Below are positions 14,739 to 22,839 of a stretch of 25,231 bases of DNA, piece after piece (the first letter of the stretch is position 1; each line of letters begins with the position of its first letter). The position numbers and the translations under genes were made by a program. The notes under the pieces are model-generated. The model saw nothing but the letters and a program-made list of their open reading frames with translations. It ran no database searches and was not told the origin of the DNA. The stretch comes from an uncultured Bacilli bacterium (GTDB lineage: Bacteria; Bacillota_I; Bacilli_A; RF39; UBA660). The stretch lies in NCBI GenBank assembly GCA_934096075.1, contig CAKOLN010000013.1:1-25231 (forward strand). Direction: 5' to 3'.

Positions 14739-15594
14739 CTCTTATCATTTCTATTTCATACTTATATGGAGCATAAGTATTTTTTTCGTTTCTGTTTATC
14801 CATGGTGTTTCAAGTATTTTAGGTATGTTATCTAATCTTGGATTATATATTACATTTATTAATTTATCAAAACCAATAGTACCATATCCTAAATTAGCAT
14901 GTCTATCTTTATGTGATCCAATAGGATTATATGAATCATTTATATGAATACATTTTATTTTATTAATTCCAATTAATCTATCTAATTCATCTAAAAACTC
15001 ATCAAACTTACCAATATCTACACCAGAATCGTTTATATGACATGTATCTAAACATATAAATACTTTTTCATAGATATCTTTATCTAACAAACTTAATATA
15101 CTATTTAAATCATCTAAACTGCTCCCTACTTCAGTGCCTTTACCACTCATGTACTCCAATAATAAATTAACTCCTTCAATATCTTTTAATGCAATGTTAA
15201 GTCCATTAGCAATATTTTTTATACCTGTTTCTCTATCTAAATTTGTATAACTACCTGGATGTAAAACAATATTTCTTATATCTAATTCTATACATCTATC
15301 TAATTCTTGTTTTAAGAAATTTATATAAAATTTATATTTTTCTTCATTTGTATTATTAGCAAGATTTATTATAAATGGAGCATGAACAATACACTTAGTT
15401 TTATCTATATTATTTTCTATCATTAATTCATGAGCACGACTAGTTAATTCTTTATTTATAGGAAACCTTAATGTACTTTGATTACTTCCTGTATAAAACA
15501 TAAATATATTAGAATTATAACTTAAACTTTCTTCTACTACTCCTAGTAAACCTTTATCTTTTAAAAAACTTGTATGACTACCTATATATAGCAT
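14707..15594 (-). CDS. nfo: Endonuclease IV (AP endonuclease)
   Basis: A 295-aa TIM-barrel AP endonuclease of base excision repair, cutting 5' of abasic sites using a zinc cluster. Metal-binding motifs are all present: IGSHTS at the N terminus, VHAPF, VLHPGSY, LLEYMSG, CLDTCHINDSG, HINDSYNPIGSHKDRHANLGYG and the final LETPW. Normal length. ATG follows GGAGGT. An extended -10 (TGTTATAAT, 15616-15624) lies upstream, divergent from the rpmB promoter. Confidence 0.95.
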   Translation of the reverse strand: MLYIGSHTSFLKDKGLLGVVEESLSYNSNIFMFYTGSNQSTLRFPINKELTSRAHELMIENNIDKTKCIVHAPFIINLANNTNEEKYKFYINFLKQELDRCIELDIRNIVLHPGSYTNLDRETGIKNIANGLNIALKDIEGVNLLLEYMSGKGTEVGSSLDDLNSILSLLDKDIYEKVFICLDTCHINDSGVDIGKFDEFLDELDRLIGINKIKCIHINDSYNPIGSHKDRHANLGYGTIGFDKLINVIYNPRLDNIPKILETPWINRNEKNTYAPYKYEIEMIREKKFIDYINQ

Positions 15595-15615
15595 AAAAAT
15601 ACCTCCAATAGTTAA

Positions 15616-15624
15616 ATTATAACA
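15616..15624 (-). promoter_or_regulatory. Extended -10 promoter of nfo
   Basis: TGTTATAAT on the minus strand, about 20 bases before the nfo ATG. Confidence 0.5.
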
Positions 15625-15632
15625 AATTTAGA

Positions 15633-15661
15633 TTGACTTAGAAAGCATTTTATGATAAATT
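15633..15661 (+). promoter_or_regulatory. Promoter of rpmB
   Basis: TTGACT (15633-15638), a 17-base spacer, TAAATT (15656-15661), followed by AAGGAGG and the rpmB start. Confidence 0.6.
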
Positions 15662-15688
15662 ATTAGAAGAGTTTAAGGAGGCAAAAAA

Positions 15689-15862
15689 ATGGCAAAAAAT
15701 ATATCAAATAGAAAAAATATGAGTGGTAATAATAGACCTTTTAGTTTAAAGGCTACTAAAAAGACTCAAAAGATTAATCTTCAAACTGTAACTGTTGATG
15801 GTAAAAAAGTTAGAAAATCAACTAAAGAAATCAGAGCATCTAAAAAACAAAACGTAGCTTAA
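15689..15862 (+). CDS. rpmB: Ribosomal protein L28
   Basis: A 57-aa basic protein (MAKNISNRKN...) matching L28: SGNNRPFSLKATKKT, then INLQTVTVDGKK and VRKSTKEIRASKK correspond to the family's GNNRSHALNATKR, NLQ-VDGK and VS-R-LRS segments. The Cys found near the N terminus of many L28 proteins (MARKC) is absent, so this is a zinc-independent form. AAGGAGG precedes the ATG at ideal spacing. It is a single-gene unit with its own promoter and terminator, as is common for rpmB in Bacilli. Confidence 0.9.
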   Translation: MAKNISNRKNMSGNNRPFSLKATKKTQKINLQTVTVDGKKVRKSTKEIRASKKQNVA

Positions 15863-15909
15863 TGAACTGAATATCAAAAAATAGACAGTTTATTAATAGT
15901 TTCTAATCT

Positions 15910-15950
15910 AAGGATTGTAACCTGTAATTTACAGGCAACAGTCCTTTTAA
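15910..15950 (+). terminator. Terminator of rpmB
   Basis: Outer stem AAGGATTGT with ACAGTCCTT, a 2x2 internal loop, inner stem CCTGT with ACAGG, then a T-rich tail. Confidence 0.8.
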
Positions 15951-15986
15951 TTTTATTATATTTATTTAACTTATTCTTGGCATATT

Positions 15987-16023
15987 AAAAACCTCGCTTC
16001 TATTTTTTCAAAGAAACGAGGTT
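15987..16023 (-). terminator. Terminator of the PBP-mraY unit
   Basis: On the minus strand AACCTCGTTTCT pairs with AGAAGCGAGGTT (12 bp, one G-U) around a 10-base loop, followed by TTT. It lies 20 bases past the mraY stop. Confidence 0.82.
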
Positions 16024-16043
16024 CATATCATAATTGTTGCTTT

Positions 16044-17036
16044 TTATAACCATACTCCATAATATATAGCACCCATTCCAAGCATGAATCCTATTATCCA
16101 AAATAATTTAACTATATCTGTTTCTTCCCATCCTAATTGTTCAAAGTGATGATGAAGTGGTGCCATTTTAAATACTTTTTTATGAAATTTTCTAATTGCA
16201 ACTATTTGTATAAAACTAGATAATGTTTCAGCTACGAATACTCCACCTATAACAGCTAGAGATAATTCGTGTTTTGTAAGTATAGCAACTGAAGCTAATG
16301 TAGCACCTAATCCTAAGCTACCTGTGTCACCCATAAATACTTTCGCAGGATGTGAGTTGTAAACCAAAAATCCTAGTAATGCACCTACAAGTATAAAACA
16401 GAAAATTGCTATTTCTTGATATCCTTCTACCCAAGTTGTACCCCAAGTAATAATACCAAAACTTAAAAATGCAATTGCAGATAATCCCCCAGCAAGACCA
16501 TCTTCTCCATCAGTTATATTAACTGCATTAGATGAACCTACTAATAAGAATAAAATAAACAATCCATAAAACCATTTTAAATCCCAGTCAATATTTAAGC
16601 TAGTTATAATTAAATGAGTACTTCCTCCACCTCTCATATAAATATAGAAGAATACAACAGCAATAAATACTTGCGCTACTAATTTTTGAATAATACTTAG
16701 TCCACCATTATTATGTTTTCTAATCTTTGTAAAGTCATCCAAAAAACCTAAAATACTATATGAAATAAATACAAACATTATAATAATAAGTGAATGTGTT
16801 ATTTCTAGACTACCCCTTAAATATAGGACTATCATAGTAATAATAGTTGGTATAATAAATATTAATCCTCCAATTGTTGGTGTTCCTTCTTTTTGTAGAT
16901 GTCTTTCTGTTATATGTTTACTTACATTTTGTCTAAAATTTAGTTTCTTTAAAACTGGTAATAAAAAGTATCCTAAGAATACTGATAAAAAGAAACTCAC
17001 CATTAAACCTAATATTGATTTTGCTAATATAAGCAT
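16044..17036 (-). CDS. mraY: MraY, phospho-MurNAc-pentapeptide transferase
   Basis: A 330-aa polytopic membrane enzyme that makes lipid I from UDP-MurNAc-pentapeptide and undecaprenyl phosphate. Family motifs: EGTPTIGGL (about 50-58), the Asp pair in FLDDFTKIRK (100-101), NITDGEDGLAGG (173-184, where most MraY have NLTDGLDGL) and APLHHHFE (292-298). About ten membrane helices. It lies 68 bases downstream of the PBP gene, without an obvious terminator between, so it is probably co-transcribed. Its product feeds MurG, encoded elsewhere in this window. Confidence 0.97.
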   Translation of the reverse strand: MLILAKSILGLMVSFFLSVFLGYFLLPVLKKLNFRQNVSKHITERHLQKEGTPTIGGLIFIIPTIITMIVLYLRGSLEITHSLIIIMFVFISYSILGFLDDFTKIRKHNNGGLSIIQKLVAQVFIAVVFFYIYMRGGGSTHLIITSLNIDWDLKWFYGLFILFLLVGSSNAVNITDGEDGLAGGLSAIAFLSFGIITWGTTWVEGYQEIAIFCFILVGALLGFLVYNSHPAKVFMGDTGSLGLGATLASVAILTKHELSLAVIGGVFVAETLSSFIQIVAIRKFHKKVFKMAPLHHHFEQLGWEETDIVKLFWIIGFMLGMGAIYYGVWL

Positions 17037-17104
17037 GTTATCACTCCCTAATAATAATTATACATAGAATTTTAAATTTATCAAATTTATTCTATTTATG
17101 AGTG

Positions 17105-19015
17105 TTAATTTAACATCAACTTTACAGTTGAGTTTTCTTTTACTTTAGATCCACCTTTAGGATTCATATCTATTACAGTTTCTCCTATTCCTGAGTATTC
17201 GATAGTGAATCCTCTTAAACTTTTTATAGCATCACTTTTAGACATATTTACCACGTCAGGTAATTCTACATATTTTGTTTCATACCAAAGATATTCTTTA
17301 GGCATACCTTCTTTATCTTCTTTTAAGTCATATAAACTTATTATTGATTTTAATACATTGCTTGCTATAGGGGCTGAAACTACTCCACCATATTGAGTTA
17401 CTCCATGTGCTCCATCAACTGCAATATAAATTACATACTCTGGATCATTAGCGGGCATAAATCCTATGAAAGATAATACATAATTACCTACCATATATCT
17501 TCCGTTAGCACCAACTTTTTGTGCAGTACCAGTTTTACCACCTACTCTATAACCTTCTATGTATGCATTATGTCCACTTCCATTAGCAACTACACTTTCA
17601 AGAGCATATTTAACTAAATCACTTGTTTCTTTTTTAATTAAATTCTTTTTCTTTAATTTAGGCTTAAATTCTTTTATTATTATTCCAGTTTCATCTTCAC
17701 TTATACTAGATACTACATAAGGTGTATACATATTACCATCATTTACTACTGCACTAACGGATTGAACTTGTTGTATTGCAGTTACTGATACACCTTGTCC
17801 AAAAGATGTAGTCGCAAGTTCTAGTGGCCCTACTTTATCTAAATTAAATAATATTCCAGAACTTTCACCATTTAAATCTATTCCTGTTTTAGTACCAAAA
17901 CCAAATTTATCTATATATTCAAATAATTTTTCTTTACCTAGTCTTTGTCCCATAACAACGAATCCCGGGTTGCAAGAATTTTCTACAACTTGTAAAAATG
18001 TTTCATCACCATGTCCTTTAGTTTTCCAACAATGCAAAGTTGTACCATTAACATTTATTCCACCCGAGTCATAATAATGTTCTTCAAATATATTAACTAG
18101 CCCTTCATTTAAAGCAGCACTCAATGTCAAAATTTTAAATGTACTTCCTGGTTCAAAACTTGACCAAATCGCAAGATTTCTATTTATTGTTTCAACACTA
18201 TAGTTTTGATAATTACTTGGATCGAATGTAGGTCTACTACTCATTGCTAATATTTCCCCAGTTTTAGGATTCATTACTATTCCTATCGCACCTTCTGCAT
18301 TATATTTTTTAGTTGCATTATTAAGTTCATTTTCTAGAACTAGTTGTAAATCCAAATCAATAGTTAATGTTATATTCATTCCACTTACTGGACTAATATA
18401 AACTTCAGGCATACTTAATTTTTTACCTTTTCCATCAGAATAGTATTTAATACTTCCATCAGTACCTGTTAAGACGTCATCATACATAAGTTCAAGACCA
18501 CTTAAGCCTTGATTATCTATACCAACATAACCAATAACATGACTTAGTGTTTCACTATATTTGTAATCTCTTTTAGATTCTTTTAATAAATACACTCCAT
18601 CATACCCTAAATTATTTATTTTTTCAGCTATTTCATATGACAAATCTCTTCCTTCAGGATGTACTCTTTCAATAGATGTTTTTTTACTTACATGTTTATA
18701 CATATCTTCATAACTAGTACCTAATATATTAGATATATCTCTTGCGACTTTTTCTTTATCTTTAATTTGATTAGGTATTAATATTAAACTACTTGTAGTA
18801 ACATTACCTGCGATTACTTTACCATTTCTATCTAATATCTTTCCTCTGTCTGCTTGTACTGGTAAATTTCTACTCCACAAACTTTCAGCTAGGGTATTAA
18901 GTTTTTTATATTCAACAACTTGTATATAAAATACTCTTACTATAATTAGAATAAATACTATTAAAACTAATAAGAATACTAATCTAATTCTACTATTCTG
19001 TGTACTTTGAAACAT
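17105..19015 (-). CDS. Class B penicillin-binding protein with PASTA domain (FtsI/PBP2x type)
   Basis: A 636-aa transpeptidase that cross-links peptidoglycan, most likely at the division septum given its linkage to mraY. It has one N-terminal membrane helix (about 12-34), a dimerisation domain starting at ADRGKILDRNG (55-65), and the transpeptidase triad STFK (291-294), SCN (347-349) and KTGT (494-497). A single C-terminal PASTA-like domain (about 583-636, LPDVVNMSKSDAIKSL) may bind muropeptide. The ATG follows TAGGTGATA. It could be named ftsI, pbpB or pbp2x; sequence alone does not decide. Confidence 0.93.
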   Translation of the reverse strand: MFQSTQNSRIRLVFLLVLIVFILIIVRVFYIQVVEYKKLNTLAESLWSRNLPVQADRGKILDRNGKVIAGNVTTSSLILIPNQIKDKEKVARDISNILGTSYEDMYKHVSKKTSIERVHPEGRDLSYEIAEKINNLGYDGVYLLKESKRDYKYSETLSHVIGYVGIDNQGLSGLELMYDDVLTGTDGSIKYYSDGKGKKLSMPEVYISPVSGMNITLTIDLDLQLVLENELNNATKKYNAEGAIGIVMNPKTGEILAMSSRPTFDPSNYQNYSVETINRNLAIWSSFEPGSTFKILTLSAALNEGLVNIFEEHYYDSGGINVNGTTLHCWKTKGHGDETFLQVVENSCNPGFVVMGQRLGKEKLFEYIDKFGFGTKTGIDLNGESSGILFNLDKVGPLELATTSFGQGVSVTAIQQVQSVSAVVNDGNMYTPYVVSSISEDETGIIIKEFKPKLKKKNLIKKETSDLVKYALESVVANGSGHNAYIEGYRVGGKTGTAQKVGANGRYMVGNYVLSFIGFMPANDPEYVIYIAVDGAHGVTQYGGVVSAPIASNVLKSIISLYDLKEDKEGMPKEYLWYETKYVELPDVVNMSKSDAIKSLRGFTIEYSGIGETVIDMNPKGGSKVKENSTVKLMLN

Positions 19016-19112
19016 ATTATCACCTAGTAATTTTATGTAAAAGAAAAAGAATTCATTACTGAACTCTTTATTGAATTACTAATTCTTGTTGTAATATCTA
19101 TTATTTGTTTTA

Positions 19113-19243
19113 TTACTTCAATAGTATTTCATATTTAACATCTTTTGCATAGTTAAGTTTTTTACTATAATTATCAAATAATTCTTTTAATACAATACTA
19201 TCTTTTATTATTTCAAATATATCATTTAAATATTCTATATTAA
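19113..19243 (-). pseudogene. Out-of-frame C-terminal tail of abiEii
   Basis: Directly after the toxin's stop, another frame stays open for 42 codons (NIEYLNDIFEIIKDS... to ...KDVKYEILLK) and reads like the missing C terminus of an AbiEii protein. Restoring one T in the T4 run at 19242-19245 would join both frames into a protein of about 267 aa. The cause could be a real deletion, phase variation or a base-calling error. Confidence 0.65.
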
Positions 19244-19915
19244 AATTGTATTTCTATGTTTAAAAGTTCTTTCTATTGCTTTAATAAATGTAATTTTATT
19301 TACTTTATCAATATGATTATTAACTATGATATACATATCATAAAAATCCTTTGCTCTAGTCGTAGAAATATTTTTACTAATTATACTTTCAAATTTTTCA
19401 GCAATTATAGTTTCAATTGTATATGCCATAATGTTAATAGTTTTATCTTCAAAAATAGAACTATACTTATATTTTATCTCTCTCGGTGTAATGATATCTC
19501 CTGTAGTTACTTCTATAAAGAAATGGGTTTTTAATTTATCAAATTCCCCATATACATTTATTCTATAACCTCCATAAACATCAACTGATCTAATATCTTT
19601 AACACTTTCAATTTTAAAGATAAAACCATCTTCTATATCTATTGATAATATTTCTTTAAAAATATTTCTAATAGACTCCTCATTAAGTGGAATACTTTTT
19701 AAAGTGGCATCTATATCTTTTGTAGTTCTCATATCGCTTCCTATAATTGAAGAAAGTAATACACCACCCTTTAAAATAATATTATCTTTATACTTGCTTT
19801 TTTCTAATCTCATTAATACATGTTCAAAGAAAAACATTTGATGAAGATGTAGTGATACATCATTGCTTCCATTAGCACGCTTTTTAATAAGTGCATTAAG
19901 TTTATCGCTATTCAT
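19235..19915 (-). CDS. abiEii: AbiEii-type nucleotidyltransferase toxin (frameshifted near C terminus)
   Basis: The toxin of a type IV AbiE toxin-antitoxin/abortive-infection system. It has a DNA-polymerase-beta-like nucleotidyltransferase fold: ILKGGVLLSS (48-56) followed by the metal-binding TTKDIDATL (Asp67, Asp69). The later Lys/Asp motif region is ETIIAEKFE and TTRAKDFYDMY. The family is thought to transfer nucleotides to tRNA and stop growth. The open frame is 226 aa and ends abruptly at RNTILI, with the expected remaining C-terminal part in another frame downstream. Its ATG overlaps the antitoxin stop (TAATG). Active-site residues are intact; activity of the shortened product is uncertain. 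Confidence 0.85.
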   Translation of the reverse strand: MNSDKLNALIKKRANGSNDVSLHLHQMFFFEHVLMRLEKSKYKDNIILKGGVLLSSIIGSDMRTTKDIDATLKSIPLNEESIRNIFKEILSIDIEDGFIFKIESVKDIRSVDVYGGYRINVYGEFDKLKTHFFIEVTTGDIITPREIKYKYSSIFEDKTINIMAYTIETIIAEKFESIISKNISTTRAKDFYDMYIIVNNHIDKVNKITFIKAIERTFKHRNTILI

Positions 19916-20508
19916 TATAAAATCACTTGCATAATTTCCGCTACTTCTTTTTCAATATTTAATTTCTTTGAATACTTAGCAAGTTTTAGCATATCTTTAT
20001 CTTTTCTTTCTGCATACCATTTTAAAGCTTTAGTATATATTTCTTTATCAATATGATTTTTATCTTTAATAATATCACAAATAGTTCTTTCAATATCATA
20101 ACATTTAATATCCATACCAAATGGAGATTTAATAGTTTCCATTCCTAAGTTTAAAATGTTATTATCTACATAATGAAGTGATACAACATCAATACTTTGT
20201 AATGGTCCACCATAACCACGAGGTACAGTAATATCAAAATATAATGGTGTTCTATCTGATAGTTCATGTAGAAATAAAGATGTAGTATAAGAAAATATAG
20301 CATTTTTACTTTTAGAAATTATTTTATAATAGTCATCATTAATCATATTAGGTAATGAATAATATCCAGTTGATACTCTTTCTAATATTCCACCATCACA
20401 TAGTCTTTTTAATGCCATTTTGTTTAGTCCATTATCTACCACTTCTTTAGTAGTAATATATCCATCATTTTTTTGTACTAATTGTAAAATTTTTTCTAAA
20501 TCACTCAT
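19915..20508 (-). CDS. abiEi: AbiEi-type antitoxin / transcriptional regulator
   Basis: A protein of 197 aa from MSDLEKIL, chosen because GAGGTG precedes this ATG. An N-terminal winged helix (ITTKEVVDNGLNKMALKRL, then GILERVSTGYYSLP) and a C-terminal domain with SYTTSLFLHELSDRTP, ITVPRGY and the DIERTICDII segment match AbiEi_4 antitoxins. In this family the protein both counters the nucleotidyltransferase and represses its own operon by binding inverted repeats upstream; a good inverted repeat is present here at 20568-20625. The toxin gene follows with a 1-base overlap. Confidence 0.88.
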   Translation of the reverse strand: MSDLEKILQLVQKNDGYITTKEVVDNGLNKMALKRLCDGGILERVSTGYYSLPNMINDDYYKIISKSKNAIFSYTTSLFLHELSDRTPLYFDITVPRGYGGPLQSIDVVSLHYVDNNILNLGMETIKSPFGMDIKCYDIERTICDIIKDKNHIDKEIYTKALKWYAERKDKDMLKLAKYSKKLNIEKEVAEIMQVIL

Positions 20509-20530
20509 AAGTAACACCTCTCTTATAATA

Positions 20531-20536
20531 ATTATA
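20531..20536 (-). promoter_or_regulatory. Candidate -10 of the abiE operon
   Basis: TATAAT on the minus strand, 22 bases before the chosen abiEi start; no clear -35 box. Confidence 0.4.
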
Positions 20537-20567
20537 CAATAATTATTTATAAAATATAAAAGAAAAT

Positions 20568-20625
20568 AGTTTTGTTACTTTTTTAATTAATTTTTCAATA
20601 TTTTAATTTTGAAAGTAACAAAACT
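20568..20625. promoter_or_regulatory. 14-bp inverted repeat upstream of abiE, candidate AbiEi operator
   Basis: AGTTTTGTTACTTT (20568-20581) and its exact complement (20612-20625) are 30 bases apart, upstream of the abiEi promoter. AbiEi antitoxins of known systems bind inverted repeats in their own promoter region. It could also form a large cruciform or hairpin, but there is no T-run placing it as a terminator. Confidence 0.5.
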
Positions 20626-20632
20626 GTATATT

Positions 20633-20926
20633 TTAAACATCTTTAAATTCAATGTATTCATTTTTATAAATAGAATCTTTATAGCCTTTGTTTTCTTGTT
20701 TAAAAACAGCATAAATTTCTTTTATAAATAATTCATCATTAGTTAATTCTTTATCATTATTATTCAAGTAATTATCAATTTTTATGTTTGGGGCTAATAA
20801 ATCCAAACTTTCTTTTTTTATTGAATAACCATATCCACTAGTTCCAGTCGATGTTGAAATGATATCTCCTGTAGTTACTTCTATAAAGAAATAAGTTTTT
20901 AATTTATCAAATTTTCCATATACATT
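20633..20926 (-). pseudogene. Chimeric gene fragment: abiEii piece joined to unknown C terminus
   Basis: An open frame of about 97 codons with no start codon. The first 23 residues (NVYGKFDKLKTYFFIEVTTG) match AbiEii residues in the intact gene, and the DNA at 20857-20926 is close to 19488-19558. After DII the sequence switches to STSTGTSGYGYSIKKESLD and an Asn/Lys-rich tail that I do not recognise. It is a recombination scar, not a working gene. Confidence 0.7.
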
Positions 20927-20981
20927 TTAATGATATTAGTACTACTCCTATTCCATACAATGCATATTTCTTTTCTTTCAT
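20907..20981 (-). pseudogene. Truncated start of a cassette-1-type surface gene
   Basis: MKEKKYALYGIGVVLISL is identical to the first 18 residues of the cassette 1 surface protein, preceded by the same GGAAGGA site, then the frame runs into the abiEii fragment and stops after 24 codons. It is the relic of a fourth cassette. Confidence 0.8.
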
Positions 20982-21006
20982 CTTTTTCCTTCCCTTCTTC
21001 GAGTAC

Positions 21007-21160
21007 AAAAAAATCCATAGACTTGTGCCTATGAATATAATGTAAAACAAAAACTATGAGAGTTAGTTAATAATAATCCTCCTGAAATTCGTACCAAGTT
21101 TGGTACTTAATTCAAAGAGAATTAGTTCTTCATAGTTTTCGTTTACTCCTTTATTTTTTT
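21007..21160 (-). promoter_or_regulatory. Decayed fourth copy of the poly-G leader
   Basis: It keeps the AAAGGAG site, the GTACCAA palindrome (21091-21106), the TCATAG arm and the hairpin (21014-21035, seven T after it). Three parts differ: the promoter boxes are replaced by the end of the YtxH gene, the leader ORF has lost one A and stops after three codons (ATG AAG AAC TAA), and the G-tract is AGGAGGA (21077-21083). It shows which parts persist when the surface gene is gone. Confidence 0.7.
21091..21106. promoter_or_regulatory. Palindrome GTACCAAACTTGGTAC, candidate operator, copy 4
   Basis: Exact copy of the palindrome in the three working cassettes, retained in the decayed leader. Confidence 0.35.
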
Positions 21161-21627
21161 GTATTTTTCTTATTTGGTTTATTATTATTTTCTTTTTTAT
21201 TATCTTTATTTTTCTTTTCTTCTTTTTGACCTTCTTCAAGTTTGTTTACAACTTCTTTAGCTGCTTTAAGTGCAACATCTTTAGCTTCTCTTACAGCATT
21301 TTCTACAACCGGAGTAGCAGCTTCTTTAGCATAATCATAAAGTTCATTTGCTTTCTTTTCTATTTTCTTAGCTTGTGCTTTAGCAATATTAATTGCTTTT
21401 TCTTTATCCAAGTCTTCTACTTCCATTCTTAATTCTTCTACTTTTTGAATTAAACTAGCTTTCACATCTTCTGGATCTAAAGCCTTAACTTTGATTAAAA
21501 CTTCATCCAATTTCTTTTTTAATTCCTTTCTTGTTTTTGCTCCATCTTGTGGTGCGAATAGAAGTGCAACACCTGCACCCACACCAACTCCTAATAAGAA
21601 TTTACCAAATCCACATTTTTTACTCAT
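21151..21627 (-). CDS. YtxH domain-containing protein
   Basis: A 158-aa protein. A short N-terminal glycine-rich hydrophobic segment, FLLGVGVGAGVALLFAPQDG (residues 10-29), and the following TRKELKKKL are the YtxH signature. A long amphipathic, coiled-coil-like region follows (about 35-130), then a very Lys/Asn-rich tail. In Bacillus the homologue is a general-stress, membrane-associated protein of unknown role. It overlaps the DUF948-like gene by 8 bases and is the last gene of the operon; its tail runs directly into the decayed leader. Confidence 0.85.
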   Translation of the reverse strand: MSKKCGFGKFLLGVGVGAGVALLFAPQDGAKTRKELKKKLDEVLIKVKALDPEDVKASLIQKVEELRMEVEDLDKEKAINIAKAQAKKIEKKANELYDYAKEAATPVVENAVREAKDVALKAAKEVVNKLEEGQKEEKKNKDNKKENNNKPNKKNTKK

Positions 21628-21910
21628 TTATCTCACCCTTTCTTTTTTTCTTATCTTTTTTATTAAATATTTTTTTAACTATTCCCATTAGAGAACTAGT
21701 TATAGCATCACCAATAGCCCCGAATCTACTAGTAGTCATTTCTATCATATCAAATACACCATCTAAACTTTCAGCTTTTTTAGTGATATTATCTACTAAA
21801 TAATCAAATTTGGTTAGAGAACCAATTAACTTTATTACAAGTACAACCATTGCTATGATAAGTACTACTAATCCAACATATACTAATACTTTTAATGCTT
21901 CTATCAACAT
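21620..21910 (-). CDS. DUF948-like small membrane protein
   Basis: A 96-aa protein with one N-terminal membrane helix (about residues 6-30) and an amphipathic region (LVDNITKKAESLDGVFDMIE) ending in a Lys-rich tail. Size, layout and position directly before ytxH match DUF948/YtxG proteins, which pair with YtxH in Bacilli. Its ATG overlaps the stop of the upstream acidic protein by one base. Confidence 0.75.
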   Translation of the reverse strand: MLIEALKVLVYVGLVVLIIAMVVLVIKLIGSLTKFDYLVDNITKKAESLDGVFDMIEMTTSRFGAIGDAITSSLMGIVKKIFNKKDKKKRKGEINE

Positions 21911-22824
21911 TACTCTCCCTCTTTCTCTTCATACATAGAATCAATCAAATTAAACAAATCATGTTCTAATGTTTTATCTTCTAAATCTTCTTTTTTCATT
22001 TTTTCTTCTTTAGGTTCATCAATTATATTCTTTTCAACAAAAGTCTTAATCTCTTCTTTATTACTTTCATCTTCTTCTATTTTATCTTTTATTAATTCTT
22101 CAATCTCACCTATCGAAACATTTCTATTACCCTCAATTTCATTAAGTAAGTCCTCAATACTTTTAGAATTCTTATCTTCTACAACCTTTTCTACTTCTAC
22201 AATATCTTTTTCTATTTCTTGATGCTTATTATCTATATTAGATAATGTATTTTCAAGTTCATCTTCTAATGTACCATATGCTTTTCTTCTAACTGAATCA
22301 TAATTCATTTCACTAGTTTTATGTACAATTGGAGTTTCATATTTCTTTTGTCTTTCTTTTAATTCTTCTTTAGTATAATTATCATCTAATATTCCATATA
22401 CAGGGCTTATTATTGGACTAGGCTTAAATACTCTTTCAGGTTCTTTAGGCTTTTCAACTTCCCTTTTAGTAGTATTCCCATTATATCTATCATTAAACCT
22501 ATCAGAAAATCTATCTACTTTATTTTCTTTCACCTCAGGTTTCCTATTTCTTTCAAGTTCTAAAGCATTAACCCTAGATCTAGTTTTTATAGGTTCATCA
22601 TCTTCATCATCTAAAATAGGAAATTTAAATGTATTTTCAGTTTTAAAAATTTCCCTTTCAGTATAAATAGGTTTAACAGGTGCTTCTTCTGTTTTTACCT
22701 CTTCTTTTTTTGGAATTTTAACTTCTTCTATTTTAGGTTTTTCATCTTTCTTAACTTCATTGTCTGGTACTTCTACTATTTCTTCATCATAGAATATATT
22801 TTTTAATTTTCCAAATAATCCCAT
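21910..22824 (-). CDS. Acidic, largely disordered protein with ISPVYG motif
   Basis: A 304-aa protein that I cannot name. It starts with an amphipathic MGLFGKLKNIF segment, which could touch the membrane, and then is rich in Glu, Lys and Pro (repeated EEVK/KEEV). An island RVFKPSPIISPVYGIL (131-146) stands out as a likely conserved short motif. The C-terminal half is a Glu-rich predicted coiled coil (about 190-300). It follows the lipoprotein gene by 15 bases and precedes the DUF948-YtxH pair, which suggests an envelope-associated scaffold. ATG follows AGAGGTG. Confidence 0.7.
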   Translation of the reverse strand: MGLFGKLKNIFYDEEIVEVPDNEVKKDEKPKIEEVKIPKKEEVKTEEAPVKPIYTEREIFKTENTFKFPILDDEDDEPIKTRSRVNALELERNRKPEVKENKVDRFSDRFNDRYNGNTTKREVEKPKEPERVFKPSPIISPVYGILDDNYTKEELKERQKKYETPIVHKTSEMNYDSVRRKAYGTLEDELENTLSNIDNKHQEIEKDIVEVEKVVEDKNSKSIEDLLNEIEGNRNVSIGEIEELIKDKIEEDESNKEEIKTFVEKNIIDEPKEEKMKKEDLEDKTLEHDLFNLIDSMYEEKEGE

Positions 22825-22839
22825 AACACACCTCTTTCT

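Noticed and set aside
15863..16043. A tRNA or small RNA gene after rpmB
   Set aside because: The structure at 15910-15950 is a simple two-part hairpin with a T-rich tail, best read as a terminator, and the next hairpin serves mraY on the other strand.
19113..21160. Insertion sequence or transposon
   Set aside because: No transposase, terminal inverted repeats or target-site duplication was found; the 14-bp inverted repeat is too short in span and lies at an abiE promoter.
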